Source: Pigoraptor vietnamica
Taxonomy: Eukaryota > Opisthokonta > Filasterea
DNA: 14,203 nucleotides
Direction: 5' to 3'
Assembly (NCBI GenBank): GCA_943704525.1
Contig: CALSCQ010002079.1
Coordinates: forward strand, 1 to 14,203
The notes beneath the pieces were generated by a model, which was given only the letters and a program-made list of their open reading frames with translations, was not told where the DNA came from and did not search any database. The stretch's first letter is position 1. Each line of letters starts with the position of its first letter. Below, piece by piece: positions 1-8,862 of this stretch. Made by a program: the position numbers and the translations under genes.

Positions 1-116
<116 letters not shown>

Positions 117-264
117 GTGTGCATGCGTGCAAGCGTGAGCTTGCGCGAAGGACTTGGTCACTGCGAATCTTCTCCTTTCAGTCGACGAGGCGAAGGGAAA
201 TTTGAAACAGAAGAAAAAGGGAAACACAAACCCCATTGTCACATAAATATCTACGACCACCGCC

Positions 265-1617
265 ATGTCTTCGACGCTTGTGCGCGCTGCGCTCGAGGCG
301 CCGTCCGGAACTCCTGCGACGCTCACCCTCAACCCCTTCGAGACGAACGCGGAGCACTTTGGAGATGTACCGGGGATTTGGTTCTTCGAATGCTGCGAGA
401 ACATGGACGCGGAATCCCTTCGCCGCTCGCTCGCAGTGTGGCTCGCGCGCGTCCCAATGTACGCCGGGCGTCTCATCAAAGCGTCCAAGTCGCACCTTGC
501 CGTGCGCCTGTGCAACACGGGCGTCCCCTTTGAGGTCGTCCAGAACGTGCCGTATGTGAAGTTCGAACACGCGGACGACGCATCCGTCGCTGCCGCCGTC
601 AAGCTCGCGCCTCGCCTCGGGGCGCCAAACGGGGGTCCTCTGATGACTGTGCGCTTGATTCAGTTCGCCGACGGAAAGGGCTGCGCGCTTGCCGTCACCT
701 TCCTCCATCTCATCGCGGACGCGCAGACCGCGTTCACGTTCATGAAGCACTGGGCGACCGTGCATCGCGCCCTGCTTGCCAACACTGCGCCGCCCAACAT
801 CGACGTGTGCACCGACCGCGCCGTCGTGACCGCGGGCGTCCAAGCGGCGCCGCTCACTCCCCTCTCTCCGGGCAACGTTCTCCGCCGCATCTCCATGTGG
901 CAGGGACTGGGGCTCGTCGCGAGCATCGTGTGGAATCTGCCTTGGCTGGGCACGTCGTACATCGAGCTCTCCCCCGACACGGTGGAACGCATTCGCGCGC
1001 TCGCTTCGGTCGACCTCCCCTCCGGGCGCACCGTCACTGCGAACGCCGCCATCTCGGCCTTCGTCGCGCGCGCGCTCTTCCAGCACTTGGGCCGCACGGG
1101 CGACCAGCCATGCGCTGTTGGCACGGCGGTGAACCTCAGGAAGCGCAAGTCGACCATTCCCACGACGTATCTCGGGGACGCCATCGCGATTGTGCCGCAC
1201 CAGTTTCCCAGCGCGGCCGCCCTGCAGTCGCAGCCGCTCTCCGCCACCGCGCTGGCGCTGTTCGACAGCTACGCGCACGTCAACGACGCGTTCGTCAACG
1301 GAGAGGCGGCCTTTATCGACGCCGCGGTGCGCGAGGGAGCAGACAGGTCTCTTCTCACGACACTCGAGATCAACCGCGACATCATCTTCACGAATTGGAC
1401 GCAGTTCCCCGTCTATGACTGCGACTTTGGATCGGGGGCGCCGTATGGGTACGTTCCCATCGCCCCGCCGTTCTCGAACGCGCACCTCTTCTTGCCGGCG
1501 CCGCCCTCGCGTGGCAAGGGCACCATCCTCTTTGGTATGAACAACAACAAGGCCGCGCGCGAGGCAATAAGGAAGGCGTTCAATGCGGCTTTGAGCGAAG
1601 GCGGCGCGGCTAAGTGA
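265..1617 (+). CDS. BAHD-family acyl-CoA-dependent acyltransferase
   Basis: Intronless 450-aa protein, the usual BAHD length (about 430-460 aa). The family moves an acyl group from acyl-CoA onto an alcohol or amine of a small molecule, normally in the cytosol. The catalytic HxxxD motif is HLIAD at residues 148-152, with H148 as the general base. The second hallmark, normally DFGWG near the C-terminus, is DFGSG at 387-391, with Ser in place of Trp. Between them are the family-like helix TANAAISAFVARAL (258-271) and the NLRKR...YLGDAI segment (290-307). There is no signal peptide or clear membrane helix. The start was chosen because ATG 265 sits in a good context (CCGCC before it) and is followed at once by family-like sequence. 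Neighbours give no clue to substrate. The lack of introns contrasts with the 12-exon gene downstream. The family call is firm; the acceptor and donor are unknown. Confidence 0.88.
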   Translation: MSSTLVRAALEAPSGTPATLTLNPFETNAEHFGDVPGIWFFECCENMDAESLRRSLAVWLARVPMYAGRLIKASKSHLAVRLCNTGVPFEVVQNVPYVKFEHADDASVAAAVKLAPRLGAPNGGPLMTVRLIQFADGKGCALAVTFLHLIADAQTAFTFMKHWATVHRALLANTAPPNIDVCTDRAVVTAGVQAAPLTPLSPGNVLRRISMWQGLGLVASIVWNLPWLGTSYIELSPDTVERIRALASVDLPSGRTVTANAAISAFVARALFQHLGRTGDQPCAVGTAVNLRKRKSTIPTTYLGDAIAIVPHQFPSAAALQSQPLSATALALFDSYAHVNDAFVNGEAAFIDAAVREGADRSLLTTLEINRDIIFTNWTQFPVYDCDFGSGAPYGYVPIAPPFSNAHLFLPAPPSRGKGTILFGMNNNKAAREAIRKAFNAALSEGGAAK

Positions 1618-2272
1618 AATGGCGCATTAATGGCGCGTATTGCCGTGCGCGTTGTAGAGCATAATTACGATAATGCTTGCGCGAATCGCGTGCATCTCGC
1701 GTTTGGGTCGACTAAACAGATTTCAATTGAAACGCTGCCGGTGACCGACAACTGGACCAGTCCCTCCCCTGACACTCTACATTTTATGGGAGATGCTTGT
1801 TGGAGGCACGAACATGGCCAACAGACCACGTTCAATACCATAATGGCACGGCCTTAGCAGTGGACTGCGGGCAACCCGGCCGACCAAGAATGAGGGCGTT
1901 ACGTGTCATGACGAGCCAGTCGGTAGCAGTTGCCAAGGGCGGTTTCAGTGGGTCACCAATCTACTTTATGCGGATGTTCAGATGGCTTCTTTTCCATACA
2001 GTGCGCTGAAAATGGATGGTGAGTTATGTATGAATTATCTCATGTGATTGATTAGCACGAAGTGCGTTTCGTGGGAACAGGTGTTGGCTCACAGCCACAG
2101 TACTGTCATCAGGCGCAACTCACGAAAGACACGCACGCACACACGCGCCGTACGTGTCCAACTGTACGTGTGTGTGTGTGCGTGTGCGTGTGCATTTACA
2201 TGTAACGGAGTGTGCTTGTAAGGGGGAGTGCGTGTGCCAAGGTGCTGTTCGCAAAGCCGCTGTTGCGCAGAC
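1618..2272. other. intergenic region, no recognised gene
   Basis: This stretch separates the acyltransferase stop from the nucleotidase-like start. It is more AT-rich than the flanking genes, especially 1618-1750 and 1960-2050. Short open frames exist (for example 1630-1857, starting with ATG), but their content resembles no family I know and their codon use lacks the G/C third-position bias of the real genes. It must hold the 3' end of the first gene and the promoter of the next. I see no convincing TATA box. The only structured element is the CA/TG hairpin at 2129-2191. Confidence 0.6.
2129..2191. repeat. imperfect CA/TG inverted repeat (potential hairpin)
   Basis: A CA/CG-rich arm at 2129-2153, ending GTAC, is followed by about ten bases and then a TG-rich arm at 2164-2191 starting GTAC. 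The right arm is largely the reverse complement of the left, with a few mismatches and length differences. It lies about 80-145 bases upstream of the next start codon, so it could fold in the 5' leader or in promoter DNA. It may also be an accident of two neighbouring CA and TG microsatellites. Confidence 0.55.
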
Positions 2273-2771
2273 ATGGGGTGTGGCGCATCTCGGTCGGTGG
2301 AGGTGCTGTCGGCCACTCTTGAGAAGCAGACGCGCCTGCTCGAACAGCTGCAGGAGGATTACCGTCAGGTGCGCTGCGTGGCGCCTACCGCGTATGCTGC
2401 GTTTGTGCTTGCATGTGCTGAGAAAGTTGCAGTTCGTGTGCGTGGAGGTCGTTCCCCGCCGAATCTGCCTGATGTCGCACTGTTGCAGTGGGTTGATGAT
2501 GACATTCACAAGCACACGCACGTGCCTTGCCATGAACCACAGGTGAACGAGAATGTGCTCGAACTCAAGACGGCGCTGAAGAACAGGCGCATCCTGGATG
2601 ACCAGTCGCTTGCGGCGCTGTCGCCGGCGTCGTCTGCTCATGCCGTGCGTAGTCCGCGTGCAAGCGCCTCAACCAGCAAAAAGTCCACTACACACGACCC
2701 CAACGACTCGCTGCGGGAGACGGTGGAGGTATGATGGTGTTCTCTTTTGGGTTTGGAGGTAGCAGACGGAT

Positions 2772-2805
<34 letters not shown>

Positions 2806-2820
2806 GCACACACACACACG

Positions 2821-2855
<35 letters not shown>

Positions 2856-5800
2856 GCGGCACACACGCACGCACACACCACACACACACACACACGCACG
2901 CACACACACACACACACACAAACTCACACACACACACACACACAAACTCACACACACACACACACACAGAGGCGAACACTGCAACTTAACCGTGCACGTC
3001 ATGTGTCGCCGCAGGATTTTGTCGAGTTTACCATCGTGCACTTTAATGACGTGTACCACCTCGAGCCCCACGACAAGGAACCGGTCGGCGGCGCCGCTCG
3101 CTTCTTCACGGCGGTGCGCTCGCTGTCGCCCGACCTCGTGCTGTTCAGCGGTGACTGCTTCAACCCATCGCTTACAAGCACCGTCACGAAGGGTGGGCAA
3201 GACTGTCTGACGTACACGTACATCTGCTCTCTCTATTCGCACATGTGCTTGCACACACAAACGCGCACTCGAGTCTCACACAATGCTCCCATATACGCAC
3301 ATACATGAATGCACAAGCGCGCACGCGCGATCACGCGCACACTCACGCGCCATCTCGCTCGATCGCTCCTCACGCCTTGCAGGCAAGCACATGGTCCCTG
3401 TGCTGAACATGCTCGGCGTCAACGCGGCGGTGTTCGGCAACCACGACTTTGATTTTGGCGTCGAGACGCTCGAGGACCTTGCACGCGAGTGCTCGTTCCC
3501 CTGGCTCATGTCGAACGTTGTCGACACGGCAACCGGCCGAAATCTCGCTGGGGGGCTCACGCAGGAAATTCTAGAGTGTCGCGGGTGAGGGCCTGTGCGT
3601 TTGTCTGCTGTGGTTTACCGACGTGAGCGCGATGTAGGTGCGAATTTTATGCTGAGATGCAGCACAAACAGCAACATGCCCACATTCCTTCAGCGTCGTA
3701 CCCTACTCACACGTACTCCACACACTCACTCTCGCCCTCCGCCACCTCCGCCTCCGCCCACATCGGTGCAGGCTGAAAGTGGGTCTGATTGGGATTGTGG
3801 AGGAGGACTGGCTCGAGACCATCGAGGACATCCCGGAGACGGCGAAGCACTTGGGCCTTGTTGACTTTGCGAGGGACCTGGCGGACAAGTGGGCGTCGCG
3901 CAGGAGAAAAAGCATACTTGCCTGCGTGCGCACGTGTATGCATTCCCATGCACACGTGTGCGCGCCTTCACAGCAGTCTTGCCACAGGTGTCGTTAATGA
4001 TTTTTCAAACGAATGTGCCAACGGTTCTTCTCTCTGTCGCAGAGTGCGTGCGATGGGCGCCGATGTCGTGATTGCGCTTACGCATTCGCGCATGCCGAAC
4101 GATGAGCTGCTCGCGGCCGGCTGTCCCAACATTGTGAGTCACGTGGTTTGTGTCGGACTGTTTATGCGCAAGAAAGTCCTCTGTGTCACCTCTACAGTGT
4201 TGCTTGTTATTGTCATCACTACGAATACGACTTGGACGCGCCTCTTCGCATCTCGCTCACACGCACTCTGCCTCCGCAGGACCTCATTCTTGGCGGCCAC
4301 GACCACTTTTACGAGGAGAAGCGCATCGACGGAACGTGCATTTTGAACAGCGGCTCCGATTTCCAACAGCTCACGCACATTCGCGTCCGTTACACTCCCG
4401 GGACAACGTCCAAACCCGAGGTGATCACGAAGCGAGTGGACGTGACGCGCGAGTTTGCGGAAGACGAGGCAATGGTTGCCGTCGTGAAGGAGTACTCGGA
4501 CCTCGTGTCCGCAAAGCTTGCCAAGAAGATTGGAGAGACGGTGTGTGCTTGTGCGCGAATGTGTCTTACGTACGTGTGTATGTGAAATATATATATGTGA
4601 GTGTGTGTGTGTGTGTGTGTATGTTGCGTGCATGTTCGTGTGTGCGAGGGAGGTGGCCGTTGCACACATTCGCGGCCGTGCCATGAGTTGCAGGAGTGAG
4701 GGGCAGTCATTCGCGTTTGATTCTGCCTTTGTTGACCCGCGTGACACATCCCACAGACGGTCATGCTGGACGCCCGCAACGAGTGTGTCCGGACGCGCGA
4801 GTCGAACATTGGCAATTTCATCACGGACATCATGCGCGCGACGACCAACAGCGACCTCGCCATTCTCAACGGGGTGTGTGGCTGCATTCAAATTCATGCC
4901 TCTCGCCTTCCAATATGTGCTGCATTCTCTTGTGTGCTGGGATGTGGACCATGTGTGTGCGAACTTCGCGCGTCAGTGCGTGCAGGCAAATTGTGTCTCC
5001 GGGCAGCCTGTTACTCCCCGACGGGGCCTCACCGTCTGCGCCGTTACAGGGCACCATCCGGTCGAACGAGACGTACGGCCCTGGTCCGCTGCAGCTGCGC
5101 CATCTCATGGACATTCTTCCCATCGAAGACCCGGTGGTGTCCATCAAGCTCACGGGCGCACAGGTGCGTCGTGCCTGTGTGCACGAGAGTGCCTGCGTGC
5201 GTGCGTTCGTGCCGCAGGAACGGTCTGCGCTCGTGCGTGTGTCGTCGAGCGGGTATCGGGACACTGTTATGTTGCTGCACTCAATCTCATGCTGCACGTC
5301 ACGTGCACTGCATTGCCTGTGTAGGTTATTGAGGCACTCGAGAACGGCGTGAGCAAGTGGCCAACGCACGAGGGTCGCTTTCCTCAGGTGCGGCTCGAAT
5401 GGCGACACATCGCCCTCACGCAGATCAATCGCCATTTCCCGTTCTTTCTACACCCTTCGCGTCGTGTGTGCTCAGTGTCTTTTTCGCTTGCCAGGTGTCG
5501 GGCATGTCGTACGTGTTCGACGGAAAGGCGCCGCCGCAGAAGCGGATCATTTCCGTCGACGTGAAGGGGCAGCCGATCGAGAAGGAGCGCGTGTACACTG
5601 TGGCCACGCGCGCGTACCTCACTCTCGGCAAGGACGGCTACGACGTATTCGCCAACAAGGAATTTGCGATCGACGCGGAGAGCGGCGTCCTGCTCCCGAC
5701 TATGGTGTGTGTGCGAGCACCTGCGCGGTCGCCTGGGCCACGATCTGCGCAACGCACACTCAAGGCACACATGCATTCGCACAGACATATTAATGCTTCC

Positions 5801-6153
5801 GCTCTCGTGTGTAGGTGCGCAACTACTTTGAGCAGCTCGCTCTCGTGAGCCGGCACTCGAAGCTGACGACGGCCTCGCGGCGAGTGTCGACTGTCATCCG
5901 CCACATTCCCGAGATCCAGCGCCTTCAGGGGGAGAGGCCGTCGTCTGGACAGAAGGGCCGACAGGTCGCCGGCAGCACGAACAACCTCGGTCTCCGCTAC
6001 CGCTCGCTCGCAAAGTTGGAGCAAGTGAGCGGACAGAAGATGGGGAGCATCTCTCAGCTCAACGCCATTGCGGCGGTGATTCAGCCGCTGAACGAGGGGC
6101 GCATCTCGAACATTGCCGACTTGGACCAGCCCGAGGGTAGTGGCGCCGCGTGA
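2273..6153 (+). CDS. 5'-nucleotidase/UshA-type metallophosphoesterase with acylation-type N-terminus (12 exons)
   Basis: Inferred exons: 2273-2368, 2543-2728, 3015-3192, 3383-3584, 3772-3888, 4043-4133, 4280-4540, 4757-4873, 5050-5163, 5325-5387, 5495-5704, 5815-6153. All junctions are GT-AG and in phase, giving 657 aa. Residues 1-6 are MGCGAS, a typical N-myristoylation plus palmitoylation signal; residues 8-32 look helical. The metallophosphoesterase domain starts near 95: HFNDVYHL (103-110), FSGD (D141), GNHDFDFG (172-179), LTH (H274), GGHDH (295-299). The 5'-nucleotidase C-terminal domain follows: [30 protein letters not shown] roughly 110-aa tail ends the protein. No signal peptide is present, so it is probably intracellular, perhaps membrane-tethered, resembling the Drosophila CG11883-like subgroup. 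The usual metal-site NDxH reads NDVY here. Substrate (nucleotide or another phosphate ester) is unknown. Exon 1-2 splicing is the least certain part, since intron 1 is open in frame. Confidence 0.85.
2773..2969. repeat. (CA)n-rich microsatellite inside intron 2 of the nucleotidase-like gene
   Basis: About 197 bases of nearly continuous CA, interrupted by CG-containing steps (GCACGC) and, near the right end, by two copies of an AAACTC interruption each followed by a CA run. It fills most of the intron at 2729-3014. The donor GTATGA lies before it and the acceptor CGCAG after it. On the transcript the tract is CA; the complementary TG type lies at 1-115. Open frames through it give only His-Thr or Cys-Val repeats and are not genes. 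Confidence 0.95.
4587..4620. repeat. short (AT)n then (GT)10 tract in intron 7 of the nucleotidase-like gene
   Basis: An AT alternation at 4587-4596 is followed by ten GT units at 4601-4620. It lies in the first half of the intron at 4541-4756, whose donor is itself GTGTGT. TG-type repeats near the 5' end are a recurring trait of introns in this gene. Confidence 0.85.
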
Positions 6154-6835
6154 GGTCTTATGCTGCGAAGACGGGGTTCGTAACCTGTGCTGGATCTCTT
6201 GGCGAGAGCCGCGGAGGGGAAGCGAACGCCCGCACATTACAGTAAAAATTTATGAAATCAGGCCGCCGAGTCTGTGTGACATGGCGCAAGTGCGTCGGAA
6301 TCCAGTTTTCACTTTGCGGGGACCTCGTTATGAACGTTTTCATTGTGAAATTCAAGTTCTTCTGAGCCGGTTGTGGCCTCGTCGTTACTCAAGCCGGCCG
6401 ACGCGCGCATCTTTCGGCGCGGCCGTCTCTTCTTCACTCGCGCACTCGTTTCTGTCAATCTCCTTCGTTGTACATGCTGACAACAACATGTTTAGCTGAA
6501 CACGCACGTCTCGCTTTGTTGAGGCAGAGCGCCAGTGGGGTGTCTGTCCACGACGCGCAGCCAATCAGAGCACTTCTCCGTCACCATGCCAATCGCCCAT
6601 TGGTCGCTATTTGCGGCAACATATGCATGGGGCCTCGTGCGGCCGTGTGTGTGTGAGTGCGTGTGTGTGCGTTTGTGTGGCGTGTATGCTATGTCCTCCG
6701 TGTGTGCGATCACACGCCCCTGGTGCGTTGAGCGTTCATGTTCTTAATAGCGAACGGCCCGATTATCGAGTGCACACTACTTCGTTTCGGCGATCGATCA
6801 GTCGGTCTTTCCGGTGCCTGGATCTAATTTTCGAG
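6154..6835. other. intergenic region between nucleotidase-like and desaturase genes
   Basis: No gene recognised. The first part holds an AT-rich patch near 6238-6260 (AGTAAAAATTTATGAAAT) that could serve 3'-end formation of the upstream gene. The second part holds CCAAT elements at 6561-6603 and a TG-rich run at about 6643-6680. The frame of the desaturase stays open back to about 6611, but that extension is Cys/Val/His-rich repeat-derived sequence and is probably 5' leader. Confidence 0.6.
6561..6603. promoter_or_regulatory. CCAAT-box cluster with a palindromic CCAAT/ATTGG pair
   Basis: CCAAT occurs at 6561-6565 and again at 6589-6593, and the second is followed after five bases by its reverse complement ATTGG at 6599-6603. 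The cluster is about 235-275 bases upstream of the desaturase start codon. CCAAT boxes are bound by NF-Y/HAP complexes in many eukaryotes. Their role here is inferred from sequence and position only. Confidence 0.45.
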
Positions 6836-8631
6836 ATGGGGCGATCTCTCACCACCAAAGAGCGCATCGTCGTTCACCTCTACGGCAAGAAGGTCGACGT
6901 CAGCGCATGGAGCACGCAGCACCCCGGCGGCGAGAAGCTCCTGCGCATCTTCAACGGACGTGATGCCACCGAGCAGTTCGAGGCGATGCACAGCAAGCAG
7001 GCCCACAAGCGGCTCGAGAAGTTCCTGAAGCACAGCCCGGCCGTCGAACCGTCTGACATCATCAAGCCCGCGGAGACTGGCACTGACCGCGACGTCCGGC
7101 CAAAGGCGAACATGCAGGTCGCGAAGGAGGATCTTCTCCGTCTTCGCGCTGAGATTGAGCGCCAGGGACTCTTCCGTCCCAACATTCTTCTCGAGATTGC
7201 CAAGCTGCTCTACGTGCACGTCTGCATTCTCGGCGGCGGCTACCTCATGGCTGCGACGGAGTACGTCACGCTGGGCGCAGTGCTTGTGACGGCGGGATGG
7301 CACCAGGTCGGCGAACTCGTGTTTATTTGGTGGCGTTACCCGCTTGCCGAGCGCTAATAATTCGTTTGCCCAACACACGCAGAGCGGCTGGGTCGCACAC
7401 GATTACGCGCACCACTCTGTCTTTGCTGCCCCGTGGATGAACGACATCATGGCGGCGTGGCTTGGGGGTCTGCAGGGTTACACCGGTGGGAATCGTTTCT
7501 GTGACTTGAGTTTATTCTCTTTGGGCACATGTGCATGTGTGCGCGACACTGAAAATACGAAACATGGAGCATGCATTGCTAACACGCTTCCGCCTCTCGC
7601 GCAGTCGCGTGGTGGAAGGCGCGCCACTGCACGCACCACGTCACCACGAACGAGATCGGAAACGATCCGGACATTCGCACGGCGCCCGTCTTCCGCTTCG
7701 TGCAGCAGTACCGCGACCTCAAGGCACGCCTTCGCACGCCCCTCTCTCGGCTGCAGAGCTACTACTTTCTCCCGATGATGGCAATGTTGGACCTCTACTG
7801 GCGTTTCGAGTCGGTCCAGTACGTGGGCATGCGTCTCCGGAAGTACTGGGGACAGGCCGCTCTCCTCGTGTTGCACTACGCCGGCCTCGTCACCATCGCT
7901 GCGAACTGCGGGTGGACGCCCATCGCTGTGGCCAGCCTTGTGCGCGGGTGCGTTGCCTGGTTGCGTGGGTTGGCGCCTGCATGCATGCGAGGGGAGGTGT
8001 GCGATAACCATAGCGGGAGAGAGTTTCAGTGTGCAAGAAGGGAGAAGTGCTGCATGCTTATTCCGCCTCTGAGCCGAGTATCTTACTTGCTATTTCGCTG
8101 CCATTGCAGTTTTGGCACCGCTGTTGTCGTCTTCTCGTCGCACTACGCCGAGGAGCGCATGCCCAAGGCGCACGAGCTGTCGCTGCTTGAGCAGACGACG
8201 CGGACGTCGCGCAACATTGAAGGCAGTGCCTTCCTGCACTTCATGACGGGATACATTTCGTATCAGGTGAGGCTGTGTGCACAATCACACACTACACACG
8301 CGCATGCACGCACGCAAAGCACCCGCTTGGATAGTTTCAGTCACCTCGCTGCGGCTGCCTGCCGCCGGAAGCCACATACTTCGGTTGGCAGTTGTACTGA
8401 TAGTACCCTGCCGTGCGCCGGTTCGCTGACATCTACGCACAATTCGTGCAGGTCGAGCACCACCTCGTCCCCACACTTCCTCGGTCCAACCTTCCGCGCA
8501 TCACGCCGCTCGTCAAGGCGCTGTGCAAGAAGCACGGCCTCCCCTATCACCAGAACACGCTCGTGGACTGCGTCACGCGCAACATCAAGTCGCTGTCGCC
8601 GAACTTTTCCCTCGCCGATCTCGAGGCGTAA
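6836..8631 (+). CDS. cytochrome b5-fusion front-end fatty acid desaturase (5 exons)
   Basis: Inferred exons 6836-7306, 7383-7485, 7605-7947, 8110-8266, 8452-8631 give 417 aa in frame. The N-terminal cytochrome b5-like domain carries HPGG at 29-32 (heme ligand H29) and a second likely ligand H52 in FEAMHSK. The desaturase domain has three histidine boxes: HDYAHH (163-168), HCTHH (199-203) and QVEHH (358-362). Gln in place of the first His of box III is the mark of front-end desaturases, which insert double bonds between an existing one and the carboxyl end of polyunsaturated acyl chains in the ER membrane. Hydrophobic spans lie near 118-155, 215-230 and 265-320. Delta-4, -5, -6 or -8 specificity cannot be read from sequence. 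The b5 domain is short at its N-terminus. ATG 6836 was chosen as the first sensible start; an extra upstream exon cannot be excluded. Length fits the lower end of the family. Confidence 0.9.
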
Positions 8632-8862
8632 CAGCTAGCTAACGTGTGCGTGCGTGCGTCTGCGTGCATTTCTAAAAAGGAAATTGAGCAACGCCGGAAA
8701 CAACAACGCCTGGGCCAGTCGTTGGCCCTGGCTAGAACAAAACCATACAGTCCAGACATGTCATACGTGTCCGACACGTATCACAACACGTCGCCCTCAG
8801 CGGCAACTGCAACGGCTGAAAACGGCGGTTGGACCACTCACCACTCTGCCAATTCCTACACC

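Noticed and set aside
178-1485. 435-aa open frame on the minus strand over the acyltransferase
   Set aside because: It is fully antisense to a gene with clear BAHD motifs. Its composition (Arg, Gly, Glu, Val rich, no domain) is what G/C-ending codons on the other strand produce.
1630-1857. 75-aa ATG-initiated frame after the acyltransferase
   Set aside because: No family resemblance, no G/C third-position bias, and it starts 13 bases after the preceding stop, where 3' untranslated sequence is expected.
2638-3260. Cys-Val and His-Thr repeat frames through the CA tract, and similar frames at 2-533
   Set aside because: They are translations of dinucleotide repeats, and the CA tract lies inside an intron supported by the protein motifs on both sides.
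4139-4897. 252-aa minus-strand frame across exons 7-8 of the nucleotidase-like gene
   Set aside because: It crosses two exons and an intron with a TG tract and matches no family; the plus strand carries the GGHDH and ESNIGN motifs.
6611-6835. N-terminal extension of the desaturase frame
   Set aside because: The extra residues come from a TG-rich leader (Cys/Val runs) and do not supply the missing cytochrome b5 strand and helix.
8644-8862. Upstream extension of the ankyrin protein
   Set aside because: The frame is open back to 8644 but begins without ATG. ATG 8758 gives only a low-complexity leader and has a weaker context than 8863, so it is kept only as an alternative start.
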